NCBI GenBank assembly: GCA_009774895.1
Contig: VSOO01000101.1
Span: 1 to 5,765 of the forward strand
Direction: 5' to 3'
DNA: 5,765 nt
From: Alistipes sp.
Lineage (GTDB): Bacteria > Bacteroidota > Bacteroidia > Bacteroidales > Rikenellaceae
In this document: positions 1 through 5,765 of the stretch, one piece after another
How the letters are laid out: the number at the start of each line of letters is the position of its first letter
Numbering within the stretch: the first letter of the stretch is position 1
Translations under genes and position numbers: made by a program
The notes under the pieces: model-generated
Seen by the model: the letters and a program-made list of their open reading frames with translations, nothing else
The model's database searches: none
Told to the model about the DNA's origin: nothing

Positions 1-2528
1 GTCTGGCTACGACCCACGTGCGTGAAATCTACCAGGACGGCTATGTGGGCAAGCGCCTCGAAGTGGGTGCCGTGGTGGGGGCGGTGAAAGCCGCGGACGT
101 GCGCCGCGAGCAGCCCGTGCCGGGCGACGTGGTGCTGATGTTCGGCGGCCGTACGGGCCGCGACGGCGTCGGCGGCGCCACCGGATCGTCGAAGGAGCAT
201 ACCGACAAGTCGCTGGAGACGTGCGGCAGCGAGGTGCAGAAGGGCAATGCGCCCGAGGAGCGCAAGCTGGAGCGTCTGTTCCGTCGCCCCGAGGTCACGC
301 GCCTGGTGAAGAAGTCGAACGACTTCGGCGCGGGCGGCGTGAGCGTGGCGATCGGCGAGCTGACCGACGGCCTGGACATCTACCTCGACCGCGTGCCGGT
401 GAAGTACAGCGGTCTGAACACCACGGAGCTGGCCATCAGCGAGTCGCAGGAGCGCATGTCGGTGGTGGTCGAGGCCCGCGACGAGGAGGAGTTCTGCCGC
501 TACTGCCGCGAGGAGAACATCGAAGTGGTGCATGTGGCCGACGTGACGGACACGAACCGCATGCGCATGTATTATAAGGGCGAGCGGGTCGTGGACCTCT
601 CGCGCAGCTTCATCGACAGCGCGGGCGCCAAGCACTACGCCCGGGCCCGCGTGGGTGCCGTGGAGCGGCGCGATCCGTTCCGCCGCGAGCCCGCGGGCGA
701 GGACATCGGGCAGAAGATGCTCGAAAACCTCGGTGACCGCAACGTGCTGTCGCAGCGCGGACTGATCGAGATGTTCGACGCCTCGATCGGCGCCTCGACG
801 GTGCTCATGCCTTTCGGCGGCCGCACGCAGCAGACCGAAACGCAGGTCTCGGTGCAGAAGCTCCCCGTGGAGGGAGGCACCTCCACGGCCAGCATCATGG
901 CTTTCGGCTACAATCCCGACATTGCGTCGTGGAGTCCCTACCACGGTGCGGCGTATGCCGTGGTGGAGGCCGCGGCGAAGGTCGTGGCCGCGGGTGCGCG
1001 CTACGACCGCATGCGCTACTCCTACCAGGAGTATTTCGAGCGCATGACCCGCTGTGCGGAGTCGTGGGGCAAGCCCCTCGCGGCGCTGCTGGGCGCGCTG
1101 AAGATGCAGGTCGAGCTGGGCCTGCCCTCGATCGGCGGCAAGGACTCGATGAGCGGAACGTTCGAGCAGATCAACGTGCCTCCCATGCTCATGGCCTTCG
1201 GCATCACCACCGTGGATGCGGGACGTGTGATCTCGCCCGAGTTCAAACGCGCCGGCAGCCGGCTCTACCTCGTGCGCCACACGCCGCTGAAGAGCTGCAT
1301 GCCCGACACGGCGCAGCTGAAGAAGAATTTCACCTTCGTGTCGGACGCTATCGCCGCCGGCCGCATCCTCTCGGCCTGGGCCGTGGGATTCGGCGGCGTG
1401 GCGGAGGGTCTGGCCAAGATGTCGTTCGGCAACCGCATCGGTGCCGAGGTGACGGCCGACGAACGCACGCTCTTCGACTGGTCCTACGGTTCGATCGTGG
1501 TCGAGTGCGACGGCGAACTGGACTACCCGCGTGCCGAGCTGCTGGGCCGCACCGTGGAGGACGAGGCGCTGACGATCGCGGGCGTGCGCATGCCGCTCGA
1601 CACGCTCTACCGTGCCAATACCGAGAAGTTCGCCCGCATCTATCCCGACAAGGGCGAGAACCACGCCCCCCTGATGGAGTCGCGGCCCGAGCGCCGGACT
1701 TTCGTCTACGAGGGCGAAGCCGTGGAGCACCCCGTGGTCTACCTGCCGGTCTTCCCGGGCATGAACTGTGACTACGACACGGCCCGTGCGTTCCGCAATG
1801 CGGGCGCCGAGGTGACGTCGAGCGTGCTGTGCAACCTGCGGGGCGACGACATCCTGCGTTCGATCCGCGAAATGAAGGAGCACATCGCCGCGTGCCACAT
1901 CCTGGCGCTGTGCGGCGGCTTCTCGGCCGGCGACGAGCCCGACGGCAGCGCCAAGTTCATCGTGAACGTGCTCAACAACGAGCTGATCCGCGAGGAGGTG
2001 CATCGCCTGCTCGACCGCGGCGGTCTGATCCTTGGCATCTGCAACGGCTTCCAGGCGCTCGTCAAGTCGGGTCTGCTGCCTTACGGCCGCCTGGGCATGG
2101 TGACGCGCGAGTCGCCCACGCTCTTCCGCAACGACATCAACCGCCATATCTCGCAGATCGTCTCCACGCGCGTCTCGTCGGTCAATTCGCCCTGGCTCGC
2201 GGGCTTCGAGCTCGGCGAGGTGCACTCGATCGCCGTGAGCCACGGCGAGGGCAAGTTCGTGGTCGGCGAGGAGCTGGCGCGCGAGCTCTTCGCCCACGGC
2301 CAGGTGGCGTTCCAGTACGTCGATCCCGAGGGCCGCGTGACGGCGGACGCCCCGTGGAACCCCAACGGCTCGTACTACGCCATCGAGGGCCTCGTGTCGC
2401 GCGACGGCCGCATCCTCGGCAAGATGGGCCACACGGAGCGTTACGGCAAGGACCTCTTCAAGAACATCGCCGGCAACCGGGAGCAGCCCCTGTTCCGCAA
2501 TGCGGTGAACTACTTCCGCAAGCGCTGA
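1..2528 (+). CDS. purL: Phosphoribosylformylglycinamidine synthase (FGAM synthase), large fused form, 5'-truncated
   Basis: Catalyses the ATP-dependent conversion of FGAR plus glutamine to FGAM, the fourth step of cytoplasmic de novo purine synthesis. The frame is open to the left edge (Leu-Ala-Thr-Thr-His precede the GTG at 18), so that GTG is internal; about 841 residues are visible. Large PurLs of this kind run to about 1,230-1,300 residues, so roughly the first 390 or more are missing. Counting the GTG codon as residue 1, synthetase-core motifs are FGGRTGRDGVGGATGSS (42-58), NDFGAGGVSVAIGEL (101-115), SESQERM (141-147) and SIGGKDSMSGTF (from about 371). The class I glutaminase domain begins near residue 573 (VVYLPVFPGMNCDYD). 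Its nucleophile is Cys675 in GICNGFQ, with His805 and Glu807 in GKMGHTER completing the triad. GHTER replaces the PHPER of E. coli-type enzymes, as I would expect in the Bacteroidetes/clostridial clade. The gene ends in TGA at 2526-2528 and looks intact in the visible part. Identification is very secure. Confidence 0.97.
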   Translation, partial: LATTHVREIYQDGYVGKRLEVGAVVGAVKAADVRREQPVPGDVVLMFGGRTGRDGVGGATGSSKEHTDKSLETCGSEVQKGNAPEERKLERLFRRPEVTRLVKKSNDFGAGGVSVAIGELTDGLDIYLDRVPVKYSGLNTTELAISESQERMSVVVEARDEEEFCRYCREENIEVVHVADVTDTNRMRMYYKGERVVDLSRSFIDSAGAKHYARARVGAVERRDPFRREPAGEDIGQKMLENLGDRNVLSQRGLIEMFDASIGASTVLMPFGGRTQQTETQVSVQKLPVEGGTSTASIMAFGYNPDIASWSPYHGAAYAVVEAAAKVVAAGARYDRMRYSYQEYFERMTRCAESWGKPLAALLGALKMQVELGLPSIGGKDSMSGTFEQINVPPMLMAFGITTVDAGRVISPEFKRAGSRLYLVRHTPLKSCMPDTAQLKKNFTFVSDAIAAGRILSAWAVGFGGVAEGLAKMSFGNRIGAEVTADERTLFDWSYGSIVVECDGELDYPRAELLGRTVEDEALTIAGVRMPLDTLYRANTEKFARIYPDKGENHAPLMESRPERRTFVYEGEAVEHPVVYLPVFPGMNCDYDTARAFRNAGAEVTSSVLCNLRGDDILRSIREMKEHIAACHILALCGGFSAGDEPDGSAKFIVNVLNNELIREEVHRLLDRGGLILGICNGFQALVKSGLLPYGRLGMVTRESPTLFRNDINRHISQIVSTRVSSVNSPWLAGFELGEVHSIAVSHGEGKFVVGEELARELFAHGQVAFQYVDPEGRVTADAPWNPNGSYYAIEGLVSRDGRILGKMGHTERYGKDLFKNIAGNREQPLFRNAVNYFRKR

Positions 2529-2538
2529 CGGCGCATGC

Positions 2539-2583
2539 CGGGTGCGGACGCCGTGTCCGGCCCGGGCCCTTCGGGTGCGGACG
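2539..2583 (+). repeat. 12-bp direct repeat flanking a complementary arm (two alternative hairpins) in the purL-purC gap
   Basis: CGGGTGCGGACG occurs exactly twice, at 2539-2550 and 2572-2583. Between the copies, GTCCGGCCCG (2555-2564) is complementary to both, apart from one bulged G and one G-U pair. It can fold left (loop 2550-2554) or right (loop 2565-2571), but not both at once. No U-rich tract follows either stem, so this is not a standard intrinsic terminator. It sits just after the purL stop and could be an RNA-processing or 3'-end-stabilising structure, or chance in GC-rich DNA. The repeat and complementarity are seen directly; any function is inference. Confidence 0.5.
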
Positions 2584-2590
2584 AACGGCG

Positions 2591-2631
2591 AAACGAACGA
2601 AAAGAAGAAACTTTAAAATAAATACGACAAC
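2591..2631 (+). promoter_or_regulatory. A-rich leader before purC (translation initiation region)
   Basis: After the GC-rich part of the gap, composition switches abruptly to A-rich sequence (AAAGAAGAAACTTTAAAATA at 2601-2620) running up to the purC ATG at 2632. There is no convincing Shine-Dalgarno sequence at the usual spacing. In Bacteroidota, A-rich unstructured leaders commonly take that role, so this is read as the ribosome-loading region. I could not find a clear Bacteroidota promoter (TTTG about 20 bases before TAnnTTTG), so purC is probably expressed from the operon transcript. Confidence 0.45.
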
Positions 2632-3351
2632 ATGAAACAGCTCGAAATGCTTTACGAGGGTAAGGCGAAACAGGTTTTCCTCACGGACGATCCGGACAAG
2701 ATCGTGATCCGTTACAAGGATGCGGCCACGGCGTTCAACAACATCAAGAAAGCCACCATCGAGAACAAGGGCGTGCTGAATAACGCCATTTCGACCCTCA
2801 TTTTCCACGAGCTTCACAAGGCGGGCGTCAAGACCCACTACATCGAGACGCTCAACGAGCGCGAGCAGCTGTGCCGCCGCGTGCAGATCATCCCCCTGGA
2901 GGTGATCGTGCGCAACGTGATCGCGGGTTCGATGGCCCAGCGTCTGGGCATTGAGGAGGGCACGAAGCCCTCGAACGTCATCTACGACATCTGCTACAAG
3001 AACGACGAGCTGGGCGACCCGCTGATCAACGACCACCACGCCGTGGCGCTGGGTGCCGCCACGTACGACGAGCTGGCCCGCATCTACGCCATGACGGCCC
3101 GCATCAACGAGGTGCTGATCGGCATGTTCCGCAAGATGAACATCAACCTGATCGACTTCAAGATCGAGTTCGGCAAGACGAGCGACGGCGAGATCGTGCT
3201 GGCGGACGAGATTTCGCCCGACACGTGCCGCCTGTGGGACATGGATACGAACGAGAAACTCGACAAGGATCGTTTCCGCCGCGACCTGGGCAAGGTGCGC
3301 GAGGCGTACGAGGAGATTCTGGCCCGTCTGAAGAAAGAGGTGAACGAGTAA
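2632..3351 (+). CDS. purC: SAICAR synthase (phosphoribosylaminoimidazole-succinocarboxamide synthase)
   Basis: Condenses CAIR with L-aspartate, using ATP, to form SAICAR in cytoplasmic purine synthesis. The 239-residue product matches the usual bacterial length of about 235-240. Visible signatures in order are LYEGKAK near the N-terminus (7-13, the nucleotide-binding start of the fold), KDAATAFN (29-36), the family signature [12 protein letters not shown] (84-95), the second signature LIDFKIEFG (173-181) and [13 protein letters not shown] (191-203). The ATG at 2632 is chosen because it places the EGKAK motif as close to the N-terminus as in homologues and follows the A-rich leader; the internal Met6 is a less likely start. 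It ends in TAA and is separated from purF by one base, which suggests co-transcription and translational coupling. It is intact and nothing is unusual. Confidence 0.97.
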   Translation: MKQLEMLYEGKAKQVFLTDDPDKIVIRYKDAATAFNNIKKATIENKGVLNNAISTLIFHELHKAGVKTHYIETLNEREQLCRRVQIIPLEVIVRNVIAGSMAQRLGIEEGTKPSNVIYDICYKNDELGDPLINDHHAVALGAATYDELARIYAMTARINEVLIGMFRKMNINLIDFKIEFGKTSDGEIVLADEISPDTCRLWDMDTNEKLDKDRFRRDLGKVREAYEEILARLKKEVNE

Positions 3352-3352
3352 C

Positions 3353-4768
3353 ATGGACGAGCTGATTCGCGACCGCGAGCTGCACGAGGAGTGCGGCGTG
3401 TTCGGCGTCTTCGGGGTGCCGAACGCGTCGTCGCTGACCTACTACGGTCTGCATGCGTTGCAGCACCGCGGACAGGAGGGTGCGGGCATCGTCTGCGTGG
3501 ACGACGGCGTGTTCCGCCGCGTCAAGGGCGAGGGACTCGTCACGGAGGTCTTCAAGGAGGAGGCGCTCCGCGGACTCACGGGCGACATGGCCATCGGCCA
3601 TGTGCGCTACGCCACCACGGGCGGCGGCGGCATCGAGAACGTGCAGCCGTTCATGTTCCGCCACAACTCGGGCGACTTCGCCCTGGCGCACAACGGCAAC
3701 CTGGTGAACTCGGTGCAGTTGCGCGACTACCTCGAAAACAAGGGCAGCCTCTTCCAGTCGTCGTCGGACAGCGAGGTGCTGGCCCACCTTATCAAGAAGG
3801 AGACGCGCAGCGCGCACCGTCCGCGCATCCACTCGATCGTCGAGGCGCTCAACATGATCGAGGGTGCGTTCGCGTTCCTCATCATGACGGCCAACCGCAT
3901 CTATGCCTGCCGCGACAAGTACGGCCTCAGACCCCTGTCGATCGGCCGCCTGGGCGACGGCTACGTGGTGAGCAGCGAGACCTGCGCGTTCGAGGTGATC
4001 GGCGCGGAGTTCGTGCGCGACGTTGCGCCGGGCGAGATCGTGACCATCGACCGCCACGGACTGCGCAGCACGGACTATTCGATGTACAAGCGCCACCAGA
4101 TGTGCGCCATGGAGTACATCTATTTCGCACGTCCGGACAGCGACATCGAGTCGTGCAACGTCCACGCGTTCCGCAAGGAGACGGGGCGCCTGCTCTTCGA
4201 GGAGTCGCACGTCGATGCCGACATCGTGGTCGGCGTGCCCGATTCGAGCCTCAGCGCCGCCATGGGCTACGCCGAGGCGAGCGGCCTGCCGTATGAGATG
4301 GGACTCATCAAGAACAAGTACATCGGCCGCACCTTCATCCAGCCCTCGCAGGAGCTGCGCGAGAAGGGCGTGCGGATGAAGCTTGCGCCCGTGCGTTCGA
4401 TCGTGCGGGGCAGGCGCGTGATCCTGATCGACGACTCGGTGGTGCGCGGCACCACGTCGCGGCGTATCGTGAAGATGCTGCGCGAGGCGGGTGCCCGCGA
4501 GGTGCACCTGCGCATCGCGTCGCCGCCGCTGACGCGTCCGTGTTTCTACGGGGTCGATATTTCGACCTACGAGGAGCTGCTCTGCGCCCGCAAGAACCTC
4601 GACGAGGTGCGCGCGCTGATCGGCTGCGACACGCTGGCGTTCCTCTCGAAGGAGGCGCTCTTCAAGGCGGGCGGCCGTTCGGAGCTGTGCTTGGCCTGCT
4701 TCACGGGACACTATCCCACGGCGCTCTACCGCCGCATCGAGGAGGCCAACAAGGACGGCAAGTTTTGA
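3353..4768 (+). CDS. purF: Amidophosphoribosyltransferase (glutamine PRPP amidotransferase)
   Basis: Catalyses the first committed step of purine synthesis: PRPP plus glutamine gives 5-phosphoribosylamine, glutamate and PPi. The 471-residue protein is full length. The N-terminal Ntn-type glutaminase domain starts at Cys14 in HEECGVFGVFG; the first 13 residues look like the propeptide removed to free the nucleophilic cysteine, as in the B. subtilis enzyme. Other glutaminase residues include Arg85 (HVRYATTGG), Asn114-Gly115 (AHNGNLVN) and Asp139 (SSSDSEV). The C-terminal phosphoribosyltransferase domain has the PRPP loop ILIDDSVVRGTTS (357-369). Four cysteines, Cys251 (MCAMEYIYF), Cys397 (PCFYG), Cys446 and Cys449 (CLAC), match the ligands of the B. 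subtilis-type 4Fe-4S cluster, so this should be an oxygen-sensitive Fe-S form, unlike E. coli PurF. A purine-rich AGAGGTGA inside the purC end (3336-3343) may help initiation. In the family, PurF is feedback-inhibited by purine nucleotides. Confidence 0.97.
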   Translation: MDELIRDRELHEECGVFGVFGVPNASSLTYYGLHALQHRGQEGAGIVCVDDGVFRRVKGEGLVTEVFKEEALRGLTGDMAIGHVRYATTGGGGIENVQPFMFRHNSGDFALAHNGNLVNSVQLRDYLENKGSLFQSSSDSEVLAHLIKKETRSAHRPRIHSIVEALNMIEGAFAFLIMTANRIYACRDKYGLRPLSIGRLGDGYVVSSETCAFEVIGAEFVRDVAPGEIVTIDRHGLRSTDYSMYKRHQMCAMEYIYFARPDSDIESCNVHAFRKETGRLLFEESHVDADIVVGVPDSSLSAAMGYAEASGLPYEMGLIKNKYIGRTFIQPSQELREKGVRMKLAPVRSIVRGRRVILIDDSVVRGTTSRRIVKMLREAGAREVHLRIASPPLTRPCFYGVDISTYEELLCARKNLDEVRALIGCDTLAFLSKEALFKAGGRSELCLACFTGHYPTALYRRIEEANKDGKF

Positions 4769-4850
4769 CCCCGCGCTGGCGACGGGCGGAACGGCCGCCT
4801 GCCGTGCGGGGGCTGCCGCTCTGCGGCCGGCGGCCGGTGTGTCCGGAGTC

Positions 4851-4887
4851 GTCCGGAGGGCCGGAAACGCGACCGGACTCCGGGGCC
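4851..4887 (+). repeat. Imperfect ~38-bp intergenic repeat, copy 1
   Basis: This 37-base unit begins GTCCGGAGGGCCGGAAA and ends TCCGGGGCC. It matches a second unit at 4929-4966 at 33 of 38 aligned columns by eye. The first 22 bases differ only at one C/T, the last nine are identical, and the middle differs with a one-base indel. The start-to-start distance is 78 bases. Function is unknown; it may be a degenerate dispersed element or local duplication. Confidence 0.6.
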
Positions 4888-4910
4888 GGCAGGATGACCG
4901 GAGGAGGATG

Positions 4911-4928
4911 CGTCCGCAGCTGCGGACG
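4911..4928. repeat. Perfect 18-bp palindrome
   Basis: CGTCCGCAGCTGCGGACG reads the same on both strands. As RNA it could form a 7-bp all-Watson-Crick stem with an AGCT loop. As DNA it could be a dimeric protein site, although nothing identifies a regulator. It lies directly against repeat copy 2 and shares TGCGGACG with the direct repeat in the purL-purC gap. No U-run follows. Confidence 0.6.
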
Positions 4929-4966
4929 GTCCGGAGGGCCGGAAATGCGAATTGGAGTCCGGGGCC
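4929..4966 (+). repeat. Imperfect ~38-bp intergenic repeat, copy 2
   Basis: This is the 38-base partner of the unit at 4851-4887. It starts GTCCGGAGGGCCGGAAAT and ends GTCCGGGGCC. Its centre carries GGAGTCC where copy 1 has GGACTCC, so the internal inverted repeat of copy 1 (CCGGAG with CTCCGG) is lost here. That divergence argues against strict conservation of a shared hairpin. Confidence 0.6.
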
Positions 4967-4980
4967 TGCGGGCGCCCGGA

Positions 4981-5013
4981 ACGAATGTGGATCAATAATA
5001 AAATGGAAAGATA
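4981..5013 (+). promoter_or_regulatory. A-rich leader before purM (translation initiation region)
   Basis: The last 33 bases before the purM ATG turn sharply AT-rich (ATCAATAATAAAATGGAAAG at 4991-5010), as in the leader before purC. A weak purine run GGAAAG (5005-5010) lies three bases before the ATG, too close for a good Shine-Dalgarno site. An out-of-frame ATG at 5003 opens only a three-codon frame whose TAA overlaps the purM ATG; this is probably chance. Read as a Bacteroidota-type A-rich initiation region. Confidence 0.4.
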
Positions 5014-5765
5014 ATGGCTGAAAGTTATGAAAAGGCCGGCGTGAACCTCGAAGCCGGATACGAAGTGGTGCGACGCATCAAGAAACACGTGGCATCGACG
5101 TCCCGTCCGGGCGTGATGGGCAACATCGGCGCCTTCGGCGGCATGTTCGACCTGGCGTCGCTCGGCGTGAAGGAGCCGGTTCTCGTGAGCGGCACCGACG
5201 GTGTGGGTACGAAACTCAAACTGGCGTTCGCCATGGACAAGCACGACACGATCGGCGTGGATGCCGTGGCGATGTGCGTGAACGACGTGCTGGCGCAGGG
5301 CGCCGAGCCGCTGCTGTTCCTCGACTACGTGGCCGTGGGACACAACGAGCCGCGCAAGATCGAGGCCATCGTGAGCGGCGTGGCCGAGGGCTGCCGTCAG
5401 GCCGGCTGCGCCTTGGTGGGCGGCGAGACGGCCGAAATGCCGGGCATGTACGGCGACGGCGAGTACGACATCGCGGGCTTCACGGTGGGCGTGGTCGAGC
5501 GCTCGAAACTCATTGACGGCTCGAAGGTCAAGACGGGCGACGTGCTGGTGGGCATCGCATCGAGCGGTGTGCACTCCAATGGCTTCAGCCTGGTACGCAA
5601 GATCGTGTCCGACAACGGATTCGATCTTAAGAAGGTCTATCCCGAGCTGTCGCAGAAGATGCTGGGCGAGGTGCTGCTCACGCCGACCCGAATCTACGTG
5701 AAGCAGGTGCTGGAGGTGATCCGCAACTGCGACGTGCACGGCATCAGCCACATCACGGGCGGCGG
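5014..5765 (+). CDS. purM: Phosphoribosylformylglycinamidine cyclo-ligase (AIR synthase), 3'-truncated
   Basis: Closes the imidazole ring: FGAM plus ATP gives AIR, ADP and phosphate, directly using the product of the PurL encoded upstream. The frame runs open from the ATG at 5014 to the window edge, giving 250 complete codons; the family is usually about 340-350 residues, so the last quarter or so is missing. Motifs in order are [12 protein letters not shown] (36-47), the ATP-binding signature [14 protein letters not shown] (58-71), [25 protein letters not shown] (81-105), [15 protein letters not shown] (132-146), [12 protein letters not shown] (152-163) and [18 protein letters not shown] (180-197). 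The start is supported by the A-rich leader and by the [13 protein letters not shown]-terminus typical of PurM. The visible part has no frameshift. It is separated from purF by an unusually long 245-bp gap for this operon. Confidence 0.96.
   Translation, partial: MAESYEKAGVNLEAGYEVVRRIKKHVASTSRPGVMGNIGAFGGMFDLASLGVKEPVLVSGTDGVGTKLKLAFAMDKHDTIGVDAVAMCVNDVLAQGAEPLLFLDYVAVGHNEPRKIEAIVSGVAEGCRQAGCALVGGETAEMPGMYGDGEYDIAGFTVGVVERSKLIDGSKVKTGDVLVGIASSGVHSNGFSLVRKIVSDNGFDLKKVYPELSQKMLGEVLLTPTRIYVKQVLEVIRNCDVHGISHITGG

Larger units (their letters stand above)
4769..5013 (+). other. 245-bp non-coding gap between purF and purM, rich in GTCCGG-type repeats
   Basis: No convincing gene lies here. Short open frames through it are arginine- and glycine-rich by-products of GC content and have no recognisable start context. 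The region is very GC-rich to about 4980 and contains a 7-bp tandem CGGCCGG (4824-4837), a 10-bp near-tandem GTCCGGAGTC/GTCCGGAGGG (4841-4860), an imperfect ~38-bp repeat pair and an 18-bp palindrome. CCGGAGTC (4843-4850) can pair with GACTCCGG (4876-4883). No U-tract follows any stem, so I do not call a terminator, and I find no clear promoter. Given the continuous gene direction and pathway, purM is probably still part of the same operon. Confidence 0.6.

Noticed and set aside
18..20. GTG at 18 considered as the purL start
   Set aside because: The frame is open to the window edge, with family-like residues before it, and the N-terminal part of FGAM synthase is missing, so the true start lies upstream of the window.
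2555..2582. Stem-loop considered as an intrinsic terminator after purL
   Set aside because: No T-rich tract follows; the downstream sequence is GAACGGCGAAACG. Gene order also argues for read-through into purC.
2458..3354. 298-codon open frame on the - strand over purC
   Set aside because: Mirror frame of purC with no family resemblance and no initiation context.
3158..4711. 517-codon open frame on the - strand across purC and purF
   Set aside because: It is antisense to two unmistakable genes. Its His/Arg/Ala/Val-rich composition, with no recognisable domain, is the usual mirror of GC-biased third positions.
5003..5014. Three-codon leader frame (ATG GAA AGA TAA) overlapping the purM ATG
   Set aside because: Stop-start overlap is suggestive of coupling, but a frame this short in an A-rich leader is expected by chance and nothing else supports it.
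4839..5021. 60-codon + frame inside the purF-purM gap, considered as a small gene
   Set aside because: Arg/Gly-rich low-information peptide crossing the repeats, no ribosome-loading signal, and it runs over the purM start. More likely non-coding.
4726..5751. 341-codon open frame on the - strand across the purF-purM gap and purM
   Set aside because: Antisense to purM, His/Ala/Arg-rich and without recognisable motifs. It results from codon bias in the + strand gene.

Overview
The window holds a stretch of a de novo purine (IMP) biosynthesis operon. All genes are on the + strand in the order purL (5' end cut off) - purC - purF - purM (3' end cut off). All four are recognised by strongly conserved family motifs. 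I see no accessory genes, mobile elements, tRNA or rRNA genes, or CRISPR arrays.

Organism: the DNA is GC-rich, with mostly G or C at third codon positions. PurL is the large single-chain type with a fused glutaminase domain. The two genes preceded by real gaps (purC and purM) have A-rich leaders without a strong Shine-Dalgarno sequence, which is typical of Bacteroidota. A GC-rich member of the Bacteroidales, such as a relative of Alistipes (Rikenellaceae), fits best. This is an inference from sequence character and protein flavour, not a measured placement.

Layout: 1-2528 encodes the last ~841 residues of PurL, covering the later part of the synthetase core and the whole C-terminal glutaminase domain. 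2529-2631 is a gap with a 12-bp direct repeat flanking a complementary arm (two mutually exclusive hairpins), then an A-rich leader. 2632-3351 is purC, followed after one base by purF (3353-4768). 4769-5013 is a 245-bp non-coding gap, rich in GTCCGG-type words, with an imperfect ~38-bp repeat pair, a perfect 18-bp palindrome and a short A-rich leader. 5014-5765 is the first 250 codons of purM.

How they work together: PurF makes phosphoribosylamine from PRPP and glutamine (first committed step). PurL converts FGAR to FGAM. PurM closes the imidazole ring to give AIR. PurC later adds aspartate to CAIR to give SAICAR. The remaining pathway genes (purD, purN/T, purE/K, purB, purH) must lie elsewhere. 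No separate purQ or purS is needed because PurL carries its own glutaminase.

The coding content is ordinary. The only unexplained signal is in the two GC-rich gaps, which share sequence words and inverted-repeat structure and may be copies of a small dispersed intergenic element or RNA structures that adjust expression within the operon. No previously undescribed system can be supported here.
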